Assembly (NCBI RefSeq): GCF_014643375.1
Contig: NZ_BMJJ01000012.1
Location: 62,001-126,000 of the forward strand
Length of the DNA stretch: 64,000 bases
Source of the DNA: Aureimonas glaciei
GTDB lineage: Bacteria > Pseudomonadota > Alphaproteobacteria > Rhizobiales > Rhizobiaceae
Direction: 5' to 3'
A program made the position numbers and the translations under genes. The notes beneath the pieces are model-generated. The model saw only the letters and a list, made by a program, of their open reading frames with translations. It did not search any database and was not told the origin of the DNA. Positions 18,976-27,369 of this stretch are shown piece after piece. Each line of letters opens with the position of its first letter. The stretch's first letter is position 1.

Positions 18976-20087
18976 TGCGGCTCGCCCATATCGTCTACCT
19001 CGGCGTCAAGGAACTGCGCGGCTTGCTGCGGAATACGGCGCTGCTCTTCCTGATCGTCTTCTCCTTTTCGGTGCAGGTCTACACGGGCGCAAAGGCGGTG
19101 CCCGAAGTGCTGAACCGCGCTCCAATCGCCATCGTCGACGAGGATCAGTCGCCCGTCTCCTCCCGCATCGTGAGCGCGTTCTACCCGCCGCATTTCGTTC
19201 CGCCGCAGCTCATCTCGCAGGCCGAGATGGACAGCCGCATGGACGCGGGCCTCGATACCTTCGCGCTCGACATCCCGCCGAACTTTCAGCGGGACCTGCT
19301 CTCCGGCCTGTCTCCGACGATCCAGCTGAATATCGACGCCACGCGCATGTCCCAGGCCTTTTCCGGCGGCGGCTATGTCCAGGCGATCGTTTCCGGGGAG
19401 ATCGACGAATTCCTCGCCCACCATCGGCAGCAGACCCGGCTCCCGGTCGAGATCGATGTTCGCGCGCGCTTCAACCCGGAACTGAACATGGGATGGTTCG
19501 GCTCGATCAATGAACTGATCGAAGCGATCACCATGCTGTCGGTCATCCTGACCGGTGCCGCGCTGATCCGCGAGCGCGAGCACGGGACGATCGAGCACTT
19601 GCTGGTAATGCCGGTGACGGCCTTCGAGATCATGACCGCCAAGCTGTGGTCGATGGGGCTGGTCGTGCTGCTGGCGTCGGGGCTGTCGATGATCTTCGTG
19701 GTGAAAGGCTTGCTGGCGGTGCCGACGAACGGATCTCTGGTCCTGTTCATGACCGGTGCGGCCCTCGACATCTTCGCCATGACCTGCCTCGGGCTGTTCC
19801 TGGCGACGGTGGCAGGCGCCATGCCGCAATTCGCTTTGCTGGTCATGATGGTGCTCATGCCGCTGCAGCTGCTGTCGGGCGGAGTGACGCCGCGCGAGAA
19901 CATGCCCGAGATCATCCAGGCCATCATGTACGCCGCGCCGAACACCCATTTCGTCATGCTGGCGCAGGCCGTCCTCTTTCGCGGCGCCGGCCTCGCCGTG
20001 GTCTGGCCGCAGCTCGTGGCCCTGCTGGTCATCGGCATCGCGCTCTGCGCGATCTCGTTGCAGCGCTTCCGCCGATTTCTGGGATAG
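18975..20087 (+). CDS. ABC-2 type permease (YhhJ-like)
   Basis: A 370-residue inner-membrane permease. One helix near the N-terminus is followed by a periplasmic domain (APIAIVDEDQSPVSSRIVSAFYPPHF) and then five or more helices with the ABC-2 hallmark REREHGTIEHLLVMPVTAFEIMTAKLWSMG and a C-terminal QLLSGGVTPRENMPEIIQ segment. The ATG shares a base with the rbbA stop (TGATG), so the genes are coupled. It probably pairs with the RbbA-like protein and the HlyD-type adaptor in one exporter. Confidence 0.92.
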   Translation: MRLAHIVYLGVKELRGLLRNTALLFLIVFSFSVQVYTGAKAVPEVLNRAPIAIVDEDQSPVSSRIVSAFYPPHFVPPQLISQAEMDSRMDAGLDTFALDIPPNFQRDLLSGLSPTIQLNIDATRMSQAFSGGGYVQAIVSGEIDEFLAHHRQQTRLPVEIDVRARFNPELNMGWFGSINELIEAITMLSVILTGAALIREREHGTIEHLLVMPVTAFEIMTAKLWSMGLVVLLASGLSMIFVVKGLLAVPTNGSLVLFMTGAALDIFAMTCLGLFLATVAGAMPQFALLVMMVLMPLQLLSGGVTPRENMPEIIQAIMYAAPNTHFVMLAQAVLFRGAGLAVVWPQLVALLVIGIALCAISLQRFRRFLG

Positions 20088-20214
20088 CCTGGGTGGCCGG
20101 CGACAGCGACTGAGTCTTTCCATGAATCGCTCGGGCGCCGCTCAGCCGGAGGTCAAAGGCCGGATCGGCGCCTGCTCCCTTCGGCAGGCGGAAGCGCGCC
20201 GGGCCGCGCAAGGG

Positions 20215-21009
20215 TCAGCGCAGCGTCAGGCCGCCGTCCACCGTGTGGATCTCGCCGGTGGTGAAGGAGGCGGCGTCGCTGGCCAGATACACCACCGCGC
20301 CGGCGAGCTCGTCCACCGTGCCGATGCGGTCCATCACCGCGCCCTTGGCCCAGTGGTTGGCGACGACGTCGGGGTGCTCGCGCAGCACCTCTTCCGTCAG
20401 CTCGGTCAGGATGTAGCCCGGCGCCAGCGCGTTGACGCGGATGCCGTGCTCGGCCCATTCGGTGGCGAGGCATTTCGTCAGCATGTGCACGGCGGCCTTC
20501 GAGACGTTGTAGGCGGCGTGGCGGAACGGCCAGTTGACGATGAGGCCGGACATCGAGCCGACATTGACGATCGAGCCCGACTTCTGCCGGATCATCATCC
20601 TGCCGATCGCCTGCGACATCAGGAGAACGCCCTCGACATTGACGCTCATCGTGTCGCGCCAGAGATCGAGGGGAAAATCGTCCGCGGGGCCGGGATGGAT
20701 GATGCCGGCATTGTTGACGAGAATGTCCGCCCGGCCCCAGCGGGACTCGACCGCGGCGGCGAGCCGCGCGGCGTCCTCGGGCTTCGACACATCCGCCTGC
20801 AGGGCAAAGCTGTCGCCACCTTCCGCGTTCAGCTGGGTGGCGAGCTCCTCGGCGAGCGCCAGCGACGAGCGCACGACGATGCAGACATCGGCGCCTTGGG
20901 CGGCGAGCGCCTCCGACAGCGCCCGGCCGATGCCGCGCGAGCCGCCGGTGACGATGGCCTTGCGGCCGGTGAGATCGAACAGGCGTGCGTAGTCGCGCTT
21001 CTCGGCCAT
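20215..21009 (-). CDS. SDR family oxidoreductase (glucose 1-dehydrogenase-like)
   Basis: A 264-residue classical SDR. It has the cofactor motif TGGSRGIG (residues 21-28), ILVNNAG, the catalytic YNVSKAA and the end TTGEIHTVDGGLTL. A hydrophilic residue after the first strand suggests NAD(P), but the preference cannot be read. It follows the GMC oxidoreductase gene in the same direction after about 60 bp, so the two are probably one transcript downstream of the GntR gene. The likely role is a polyol or sugar oxidation step. Confidence 0.9.
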   Translation of the reverse strand: MAEKRDYARLFDLTGRKAIVTGGSRGIGRALSEALAAQGADVCIVVRSSLALAEELATQLNAEGGDSFALQADVSKPEDAARLAAAVESRWGRADILVNNAGIIHPGPADDFPLDLWRDTMSVNVEGVLLMSQAIGRMMIRQKSGSIVNVGSMSGLIVNWPFRHAAYNVSKAAVHMLTKCLATEWAEHGIRVNALAPGYILTELTEEVLREHPDVVANHWAKGAVMDRIGTVDELAGAVVYLASDAASFTTGEIHTVDGGLTLR

Positions 21010-21068
21010 GGGTCTTCATCCTCCCGGAAATGAAACGGTCTCAGTGGGGTTGTCGGCTCCGCAGGGCG

Positions 21069-22631
21069 TTAGGCGGCGACTGGGTCCGGCAGGCGGACGG
21101 GCATGACGGTCTCGCCGAGCTGCTTCAGGATGCGCTCTCCGGTGCGCATCGCCTGCGCCACGATGGTCAGCGACGGGTTGAATGCGGTCGAGGAGGGCAG
21201 GAAAGAGGCGTCGACGACATAGAGATTGTCGATGTCCCAGACCTTGCAGTCGGTATCCAGAACCGAGGTCGACGGGTCGTTGCCGAAGCGCGCCGTGCCG
21301 CACTGGTGCATGGAGACCTTGATGTCCATCTTCTGGGTGATGATCAGGGGATAGCCGAGCTGGCGCATGGTCTTCGACCAGAGCTTCACCAGCTCGCCGT
21401 GCGATTTGAGGTTGTTCTCGGTATAGGTCAGGCGGATCTTGCCGTCCGGGTCGACGCTGACGCGGTTCTGCGGGTCGGGCAGGTCTTCCGACATGATCCA
21501 CCAGTCGACCGAGCGTTCGGCGAACAGCGCCATCATGCGCTCCGGCGCCCATTTGACGCTGGCGGTCAGCATTCCGGCCTGCAGCTTGCCGAGCCCCTGG
21601 ACGTTGCCGAGCGGATACGGCCGCTCCTTGTTGGCGAGGTAGTAGTCGTTGATCGCCATCGATTTCTGGAAGACGACGCGGTTCTTCTTGAACGGCGAGA
21701 TCGCCATCATCGCCGTGTTGTTGTGCGCCATGTAGTTGCGACCGAGCTGGTCGGACGCGCTGTTGCCGAGGCCGCGCGGATGCCGGGCGTTGGACGAGCG
21801 CAGGAGCAGCGCCGAGGAATTGATCGCGCCCGCGGAGGAGACGAAGATCTTCGCCGAGATCGTCTTCACCGCGCCCTCGTGCTCGATCTCGGCGCCGGTG
21901 ACGGTCCGGCCGGAGGGATCGGTGATAAGCCGGCGAACATAAGTGTCGGTGATCAGGGTCACGCCGCCCTTGGCCAGCGCCGGATTGATCAGCCGCACTT
22001 CCGCATCGCCCTTCGCGCCGATCTTGCAGGCGAAGCCGTCGCAGGTCGCGCAGCGGGCGCAGGTGCCGCCGTCGTGGTAGTCGATGGCGATCGGCAGCGG
22101 GAAGGGGTGGAGACCGCGCTCGCGCAGCTTTGTCTCGAAGAAGGCGATCTCCGGCTCGTGACCGATGGCGGGGAACGGCATCGGGCCGGAGCGCGGCGGC
22201 TCGATCGGATCCATGCCGGCCCTGCCGTGGGTGCCCATCAGCCTTTCGGCGCGGGCGTAATAGGGCTCGAACACGGCGTAGGAGACCGGCCAGGCCGGGG
22301 CGATGCCGGCTTCGTGCTGCAGGTCGGAAAAATCCTCCTGGCGGAAGCGCACCGTGGCGGCGCCGAAGAACTTCGAGTTGCCGCCGACATAGTAATAGGT
22401 GCCGGGGCTGAACAGGTCGCCGTTCTTGTCGCGCCACTGCTCCTTCGCCGCATATTTGCGCTTGTGGAAGACGGCGTCGACGCTCCAGTTGTCGGGCTCG
22501 CGGGGAAGGCGCGGGCCGCGCTCGATCATCAGGATCTCGCGCCCGGGCGCCGCCAGGCTGTTGGCCAGCGCCCCGCCACCGACGCCGGCGCCGATGATGA
22601 CCACGTCATAGCTCGATTTCAGTTCGCTCAT
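21069..22631 (-). CDS. GMC family FAD-dependent oxidoreductase
   Basis: A 520-residue flavoenzyme. The FAD Rossmann motif is VVIIGAGVGGGALAN (residues 10-24) and the GMC active-site region is at the C-terminus: MHQCGTARFG carries the catalytic His and NPSLTIVAQA the second conserved Asn. A cysteine cluster CARCATCDGFAC at about residues 190-201 is reminiscent of related GMC enzymes and might bind metal. No signal peptide is seen. GMC enzymes oxidise alcohols and sugars; the neighbours suggest a sugar or polyol substrate. Confidence 0.9.
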   Translation of the reverse strand: MSELKSSYDVVIIGAGVGGGALANSLAAPGREILMIERGPRLPREPDNWSVDAVFHKRKYAAKEQWRDKNGDLFSPGTYYYVGGNSKFFGAATVRFRQEDFSDLQHEAGIAPAWPVSYAVFEPYYARAERLMGTHGRAGMDPIEPPRSGPMPFPAIGHEPEIAFFETKLRERGLHPFPLPIAIDYHDGGTCARCATCDGFACKIGAKGDAEVRLINPALAKGGVTLITDTYVRRLITDPSGRTVTGAEIEHEGAVKTISAKIFVSSAGAINSSALLLRSSNARHPRGLGNSASDQLGRNYMAHNNTAMMAISPFKKNRVVFQKSMAINDYYLANKERPYPLGNVQGLGKLQAGMLTASVKWAPERMMALFAERSVDWWIMSEDLPDPQNRVSVDPDGKIRLTYTENNLKSHGELVKLWSKTMRQLGYPLIITQKMDIKVSMHQCGTARFGNDPSTSVLDTDCKVWDIDNLYVVDASFLPSSTAFNPSLTIVAQAMRTGERILKQLGETVMPVRLPDPVAA

Positions 22632-22804
22632 GTCGGTCTCCTCCCTCGGACGGCGCGCATCTCCTGCGTCTTCGCGTCCATCGCGTCGCTCTTCAGATCA
22701 CGGCGCCGACCCGCTCGGCGCGACGTCACCGTCGGTCTCGCCCAGCGTCCTCGCGCCAGGCGCCGCTGGAATGAGCGGGCGAGGGGGCGGGAAGGGCAGG
22801 GGCA

Positions 22805-23518
22805 TCACGCGTCTTTCCGTTTGAAATATTCGCCATCCCCGTCCATTGCCGACATCACCGCAAACGAGGCTTCCAGATGGATCGTCATGGCGAGTTCGGC
22901 CTGGCCGGCATTGCGCCGCTCGAGCGCCCGCACGATGGCCGTGTGCTGTTCCGTCACCTCGGCCAGATGCCCCGGCAACGGCGCCGAAAGCTGGCGCATG
23001 CGATCCAGATGCGCCTTCGCCAGGTTGATGAACTTCCAGATCCGGGGATAGCGGCTGATGCCGGCGATGGCGGCATGAAAGGCATCGTCGACCTCGATGT
23101 ATTCGTGCAGCGCGCCGCGATTGAGAATGTCATGCATGCCGGCGATCAAGTGGTCGAGCCGGGCGATGTCGTCGTCGGTGACGAAGCGCACGGCGCGGCG
23201 GATGCTTTCGATCTCCAGCGCCCGGCGGATGACGAAGCCTTCTTCCGCCACCTCGAAGGAGATCTTGGAGACATAAGTGCCGGAATGCGGGAACACGTCG
23301 ACGAGATCCTCGTCGGCCAGCCGCTTCAGCGCCTCGCGCACCGGCGTACGGGAAACGCCGTATTCGAGGCACAGCGCCTTTTCAGAAATCACCGCGCCCG
23401 GGACCATGCGGAGCCGGACGATGGCCTGCCGCAGCAGGTCATATATCTGTTCCGCCTTCGGCACGGGTCTCTCGACCGAGACTCGCAGCAGCCGCGGGAT
23501 GTCGGCCTCGGCAATCAT
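22805..23518 (-). CDS. GntR family regulator, FCD subfamily
   Basis: A 237-residue regulator from the ATG at 23518. A longer frame begins at 23575, but neither start has a good ribosome-binding site and the shorter length suits the family. The N-terminal wHTH runs from about residue 15 to 85 (AEQIYDLLRQAIVRLRMVPG ... CLEYGVSRTPVREALKRLADE). The FCD all-helical effector domain follows, with metal-ligand type residues in RLDHLIAGMHD and DAFHAAIAG. It faces the iron-type dehydrogenase gene and is the probable regulator of the 20-32 kb catabolic region. Confidence 0.9.
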   Translation of the reverse strand: MIAEADIPRLLRVSVERPVPKAEQIYDLLRQAIVRLRMVPGAVISEKALCLEYGVSRTPVREALKRLADEDLVDVFPHSGTYVSKISFEVAEEGFVIRRALEIESIRRAVRFVTDDDIARLDHLIAGMHDILNRGALHEYIEVDDAFHAAIAGISRYPRIWKFINLAKAHLDRMRQLSAPLPGHLAEVTEQHTAIVRALERRNAGQAELAMTIHLEASFAVMSAMDGDGEYFKRKDA

Positions 23519-23575
23519 GGGGTTCGTCCGTCGTTTCTCAGAGAGGGGTAAATCGCCGCTCTGCATCGGACTCAT

Positions 23576-23591
23576 AACTCATATATCGGTT
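23576..23591. promoter_or_regulatory. Candidate GntR/FCD operator, AT-rich partial palindrome
   Basis: AACTCATATATCGGTT pairs with its own complement at 12 of 16 positions. It lies between the divergent GntR and iron-dehydrogenase genes, where an autoregulatory operator would be expected. Assignment is by position only. Confidence 0.3.
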
Positions 23592-23851
23592 GACGGCGCA
23601 AGCGGCAATCCGATACCAACAGACAGCCGGATGGAGGACGCAGCCGGCCGCGCCGAAGCCGGGAGAATCGCCTGGGAGCGCGGGGTGAAAGCGAGACGAT
23701 CCGTTGGCGGCGAGCCGCCCCCGCGATCGGGTGCCCTCCGGGTCTCGGGCGGCGCTCGGCGTGACACCGCCGATCGATCGACGCGGCATCGGGACGCTGC
23801 GAAGGGGGATCGGCATCCTGAAACAGACATTCATCCGAAGGCGCGCCCCTC

Positions 23852-24964
23852 ATGGCCCTGATCACCTACCTGACCCGCATCGAATTCGACGAGGGCGCCA
23901 TCGCGAAGCTGCCGGCGATCCTCGACGGTCTCGGCGTGAAGCGGCCGCTGCTGGTGACCGATCGCGGGCTTCTGGCGAGCGGCATGGTCGAGCGCGTCGC
24001 CGGCCTGTTTGCCGAGCGGCCGGCGATCTTTTCCGACACCCCCGCCAACCCGACCGAGGAAGCCGTCCATGCCGCTTTTGCGCTCTACGGCGCGGAGAAC
24101 TGCGACGGCATCGTCGGCTTCGGCGGCGGCTCGTCGCTGGACCTTGCCAAGGCGGTCCGGCTCCTGACCGGCCACGAGGGCCCGCTCGCCCAGTACACCC
24201 TGGTCGAGGGCGGCGTCGCCAAGATCCACGGCCGCATCTGCCCGCTGGTGGCAGTGCCGACGACTTCCGGCACCGGCTCCGAGGTCGGCCGCGCCGCGGT
24301 GATCATCACCGCGGAGGGGCGCAAGCTCGGCATCATCAGCCCGCACATGCTGCCCTCGGTGGCGCTGTGCGATCCCGAGCTGACCTACGGCCTGCCGCCC
24401 TTTTTGACGGCCGCCACCGGCATGGACGCCCTGTCGCACTGCCTCGAGACCTACATGGCCCCGGCGATCAACCCGCCGGCCGACGCCATTGCCCTCGACG
24501 GGCTGAAGCGCGGCATCGGCGCCATCCGGCAGGCGGTGAAGGACGGCAGCGACCGCAAAGCGCGCTGGGAGATGATGATGTGCGCGCTGGAAGGCGCCAT
24601 GGCCTTCCAGAAGGGGCTCGGCGCCGTGCACGCGCTGACTCATCCGCTCGGCGCGATCCGCGAACTCAACCTGCACCACGGCACGCTGAACGCGGTGCTG
24701 ACCCCGGCCGTGCTGCGCTTCAACCGTCCGGTGATCGGCGACAAGTGGGCCGTCATGGCGGAGATCCTCGGCGGCGAGCCGGACCAGGTCGTCGCCGACC
24801 TGTCGCGCGACATCGGCATGCCCTCCGGCCTCGACGCCATGGGCGTGACTGCGGCCATGCGCGAACATATTTCCGGCGAGGCGCTGAAGGATCATTGCCA
24901 CGGAACGAACCCGCGCATTCCGACGCGCGCGGAATATCTCGAGCTTCTCGACCAGTCGCGCTAG
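23852..24964 (+). CDS. Iron-containing alcohol dehydrogenase
   Basis: A 370-residue group III (Fe-type) dehydrogenase. Visible are the NAD(P) motif FGGGSSLDLAKAVRL, the TSGTGSEVGRAAVI block and the metal ligands in MDALSHCLETY and HALTHPLGAIR. It oxidises a primary or secondary alcohol or reduces the aldehyde. It is the first of three catabolic genes reading right, followed after 68 bp by an aldo/keto reductase. A long frame runs in parallel but gives no coherent protein here. Confidence 0.9.
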   Translation: MALITYLTRIEFDEGAIAKLPAILDGLGVKRPLLVTDRGLLASGMVERVAGLFAERPAIFSDTPANPTEEAVHAAFALYGAENCDGIVGFGGGSSLDLAKAVRLLTGHEGPLAQYTLVEGGVAKIHGRICPLVAVPTTSGTGSEVGRAAVIITAEGRKLGIISPHMLPSVALCDPELTYGLPPFLTAATGMDALSHCLETYMAPAINPPADAIALDGLKRGIGAIRQAVKDGSDRKARWEMMMCALEGAMAFQKGLGAVHALTHPLGAIRELNLHHGTLNAVLTPAVLRFNRPVIGDKWAVMAEILGGEPDQVVADLSRDIGMPSGLDAMGVTAAMREHISGEALKDHCHGTNPRIPTRAEYLELLDQSR

Positions 24965-25032
24965 CGCGGCCGGCGGGGCGCCGCCAGGCGTCACATGCCA
25001 CAAGACTCGCCCGCGACCCGAACCGAAAGGCC

Positions 25033-26070
25033 ATGGCCATGAAGGCATCCGACAAGAAGCGCCTGAAGCGCGCCGACATCGAACTGACCCTGCTCGGCAT
25101 GGGCACGGCGCCGCTCGGCGGGCTCTACGCGCCGGTGCCGCTGGCAGACGCACGCGCCGCCCTGCAGGCCGCCTGGGACGCCGGCATCCGCCACTTCGAC
25201 GCCGCGCCGATGTATGGTCTCGGCCGTTCCGAGCATCTGGTCGGCGAACTCCTGCGCGAGGCCGATCGCGACAGCTTTTGCCTGTCGACCAAGGTCGGCC
25301 GGCTGATGAGCTTCGACCGGCCGGGCCGCACCTTGCCGCCCGAACCGCCAAAGAACGAGTTCGACTCCGGCTGGCACAACGGCCTGCCCTTTCGCGAAGT
25401 GTTCGACTATTCCTACGACGCGATCCTGCGCTCCTACGATGATTCCTGCCAGCGCACCGGGCTCGGCCGGCTGGACGTCCTATTCGTGCACGACATCGGC
25501 CGCGTCACCCATGGCGAGCTGCACGACCATCACTGGGCGGCCCTGACCAAGGGCGGCGGCTTCAAGGCGCTGCAGGAACTGAAGGCGGCGGGCCTGATCG
25601 CCGGCTTCGGCCTCGGCGTCAACGAGTGGCAGGTGATCCGCGACGCGATGGGCGAGGCCGATCTCGACATCTGCCTGCTCGCCGGCCGCTACACCCTGCT
25701 CGACGGCGATGCCGCCGAAACCTTTCTGCCGCTGGCGCTGAAGCGGGATGTCGACCTCGTCATCGGCGGCGTCTTCAATTCCGGCATCCTCGCCTCCTCG
25801 TCCGGCCGCAAGAAGTTCAACTATGTCGACGCGCCGGCCGAGGTGCTCGCCCGGGTCGAGCGCCTCGAAGCCGTCTGCCGCGATTTTGGCGTCGCCTTGC
25901 CGGCCGCAGCAATCCAGTATCCGCTGCGCCATCCCGCGGTGACCAACGTCGTCATCGGCGCCAAGACGGCGGCGCAGGTGCAGCAGAACGTCGCCTGGTT
26001 CGAGCAGCCGATCCCCGAGGCCCTGTGGGAAAGGCTCGAGAGCGACGGGCAGATCCCGGCGCTCGGCTGA
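25033..26070 (+). CDS. Aldo/keto reductase, L-fucose/pyridoxal 4-dehydrogenase-like group
   Basis: A 345-residue AKR-fold enzyme. Motifs include GTAPLGGLY at the N-terminus, GIRHFDAAPMYGLGRSEHLVGELL with the catalytic Asp and Tyr, STKVGR with Lys, LDVLFVHDIG with His, and the C-terminal cofactor region NVVIGAKTAAQVQQN. The subgroup comprises D-threo-aldose (L-fucose) 1-dehydrogenase and the AKR-type pyridoxal 4-dehydrogenase. The fuconolactonase-like gene next to it supports an aldose-to-lactone oxidation. The ATG at 25033 was used; another lies 6 bp downstream. Confidence 0.88.
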   Translation: MAMKASDKKRLKRADIELTLLGMGTAPLGGLYAPVPLADARAALQAAWDAGIRHFDAAPMYGLGRSEHLVGELLREADRDSFCLSTKVGRLMSFDRPGRTLPPEPPKNEFDSGWHNGLPFREVFDYSYDAILRSYDDSCQRTGLGRLDVLFVHDIGRVTHGELHDHHWAALTKGGGFKALQELKAAGLIAGFGLGVNEWQVIRDAMGEADLDICLLAGRYTLLDGDAAETFLPLALKRDVDLVIGGVFNSGILASSSGRKKFNYVDAPAEVLARVERLEAVCRDFGVALPAAAIQYPLRHPAVTNVVIGAKTAAQVQQNVAWFEQPIPEALWERLESDGQIPALG

Positions 26071-26100
26071 CATCCTTTCTCCTCTTTCGCGAGGTCTTGC

Positions 26101-26964
26101 ATGCTCAAGAGTTCCAGCCAGCCGATCACCGGCGTGACGATCGACAGCCACCAGCATTTCTGGAAGATCGACCGCGGCGATTATGGCTGGATGGGGCCGC
26201 ATGTGGAGCCGCTGCGGCGGGACTTCCTGCCGGAGGATCTGCGCCCGCTGCTGGCGCGGGCCGGTATCGACCGCACCGTTCTGGTCCAGGCGGCCGAGAC
26301 CGAGGCGGAGACCGAGTTCCTGCTCGGCCTTGCCGCCGAGACCGACTTCGTCGCCGGCGTCGTCGGCTGGCTCGATATGGACGACGACGGCTTCCCGGAG
26401 CGGCTGGCGCAGTTCCAGGAGAATCCCTGGTTCGTCGGCCTGCGCCCGATGCTGCAGGACCTCGACGACGACGCCTGGATCCTCAGGCCGCGCGTGCTGC
26501 GCCACCTCGCTCTGGTGGCGGAATCGGGCCTCGCCTTCGACATCCTCACCTTCCCGCGTCACCTGCCGCACGTGATCGAGGCGCTGAAGGCGATCCCCGG
26601 CCTACGCGCGGTCGTCGACCACCTGTCGAAGCCCGCAATCGCCGACGGCACGCTGGATCCTTGGCGCGACCACATGACGGCCATCGCCGCCTTCCCCGGT
26701 GTTTCGTGCAAGGTCTCCGGCATGGTCACCGAAGCTGGGCCGAACTGGGCGCTCGCGGACCTCGCGCCCTTCGTCGATCATGTCGCGACCGCCTTCGGCG
26801 AGGACCGTCTGATGTTCGGCAGCGACTGGCCGGTGGCGACGCTGGCCGCCTCCTATGGCGAGGTCGGCCATGCCGCCCGCGCTCTGCTCGGCCGGCATTT
26901 CGGTCCTGAGGGGATGGCGAAGATCTTTGGCGGCAACGCGGAGCGGTTCTACCGCCTGGCCTAG
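26101..26964 (+). CDS. Amidohydrolase_2 family hydrolase, L-fuconolactonase-like
   Basis: A 287-residue TIM-barrel hydrolase of the amidohydrolase superfamily. Its landmarks are IDSHQHFWKIDRGDYGW (metal-binding HxH at the start), LRAVVDHLSKPAI, CKVSGMVTEA and MFGSDWPV near the C-terminus. The family holds L-fuconolactonase, sulfomuconolactonase and related lactone hydrolases. Following an aldose-dehydrogenase-like AKR by 30 bp, it would open the lactone formed. The precise sugar is not established. GAGG precedes the ATG. Confidence 0.87.
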   Translation: MLKSSSQPITGVTIDSHQHFWKIDRGDYGWMGPHVEPLRRDFLPEDLRPLLARAGIDRTVLVQAAETEAETEFLLGLAAETDFVAGVVGWLDMDDDGFPERLAQFQENPWFVGLRPMLQDLDDDAWILRPRVLRHLALVAESGLAFDILTFPRHLPHVIEALKAIPGLRAVVDHLSKPAIADGTLDPWRDHMTAIAAFPGVSCKVSGMVTEAGPNWALADLAPFVDHVATAFGEDRLMFGSDWPVATLAASYGEVGHAARALLGRHFGPEGMAKIFGGNAERFYRLA

Positions 26965-27369
26965 CGGCGAAAGGCCCGCGAGGCGCCGGCGCGATTGTCG
27001 CCAGGTCTCGCCCGACGTTCCGGTCCGCCCTCCTGCGGATCGCCCGCGCCCCACCGCCTCAGCCGGGCAGGGCGCTTAGCCCACCGCGTGCTTCACTCCG
27101 ATAGGCTCCCGCCCGCCCGTCGCCGCTCTCCCGGACCTGGCTGAGGCCTCGCCCGGCGGAAATCGGACGCCGCCGCGCCGGCGCGGGGCGTGCCGATGTG
27201 GACGGGGTCCGGCGCCGTCCGCCGGGGTCGGTCATGCCGTGCGTTCGGCGGCCACTTTGGGCCACTGAGCGCACCGCCAGGGCAGGAGGCCCGGCGGCGA
27301 GGCGCATATTCGTACTGTCGTCATACTGTCATCGCACCGCGGCATAGCACCCCCGAAACGGAGTGCTAA
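26965..27369. other. Gene-free stretch before the sugar ABC transporter operon
   Basis: About 400 bases, GC-rich, with no supportable gene. Near the right end is a tandem 11-bp repeat (27314-27334), then the ribosome-binding sequence ACGGAG before the ATG at 27370. It probably carries the transporter promoter. Confidence 0.5.
27314..27334. promoter_or_regulatory. Tandem 11-bp direct repeat upstream of ABC operon
   Basis: TACTGTCGTCA is followed at once by TACTGTCATC. The 11-bp period equals one turn of DNA, so a protein could contact both copies on one face. It ends 36 bp before the ATPase gene. Confidence 0.35.

Noticed and set aside
23704-25032. Upstream half of a long plus-strand frame that ends in the aldo/keto reductase
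   Set aside because: The first 443 codons lie over the iron-type dehydrogenase in another frame and have no domain; the real AKR start is at 25033.
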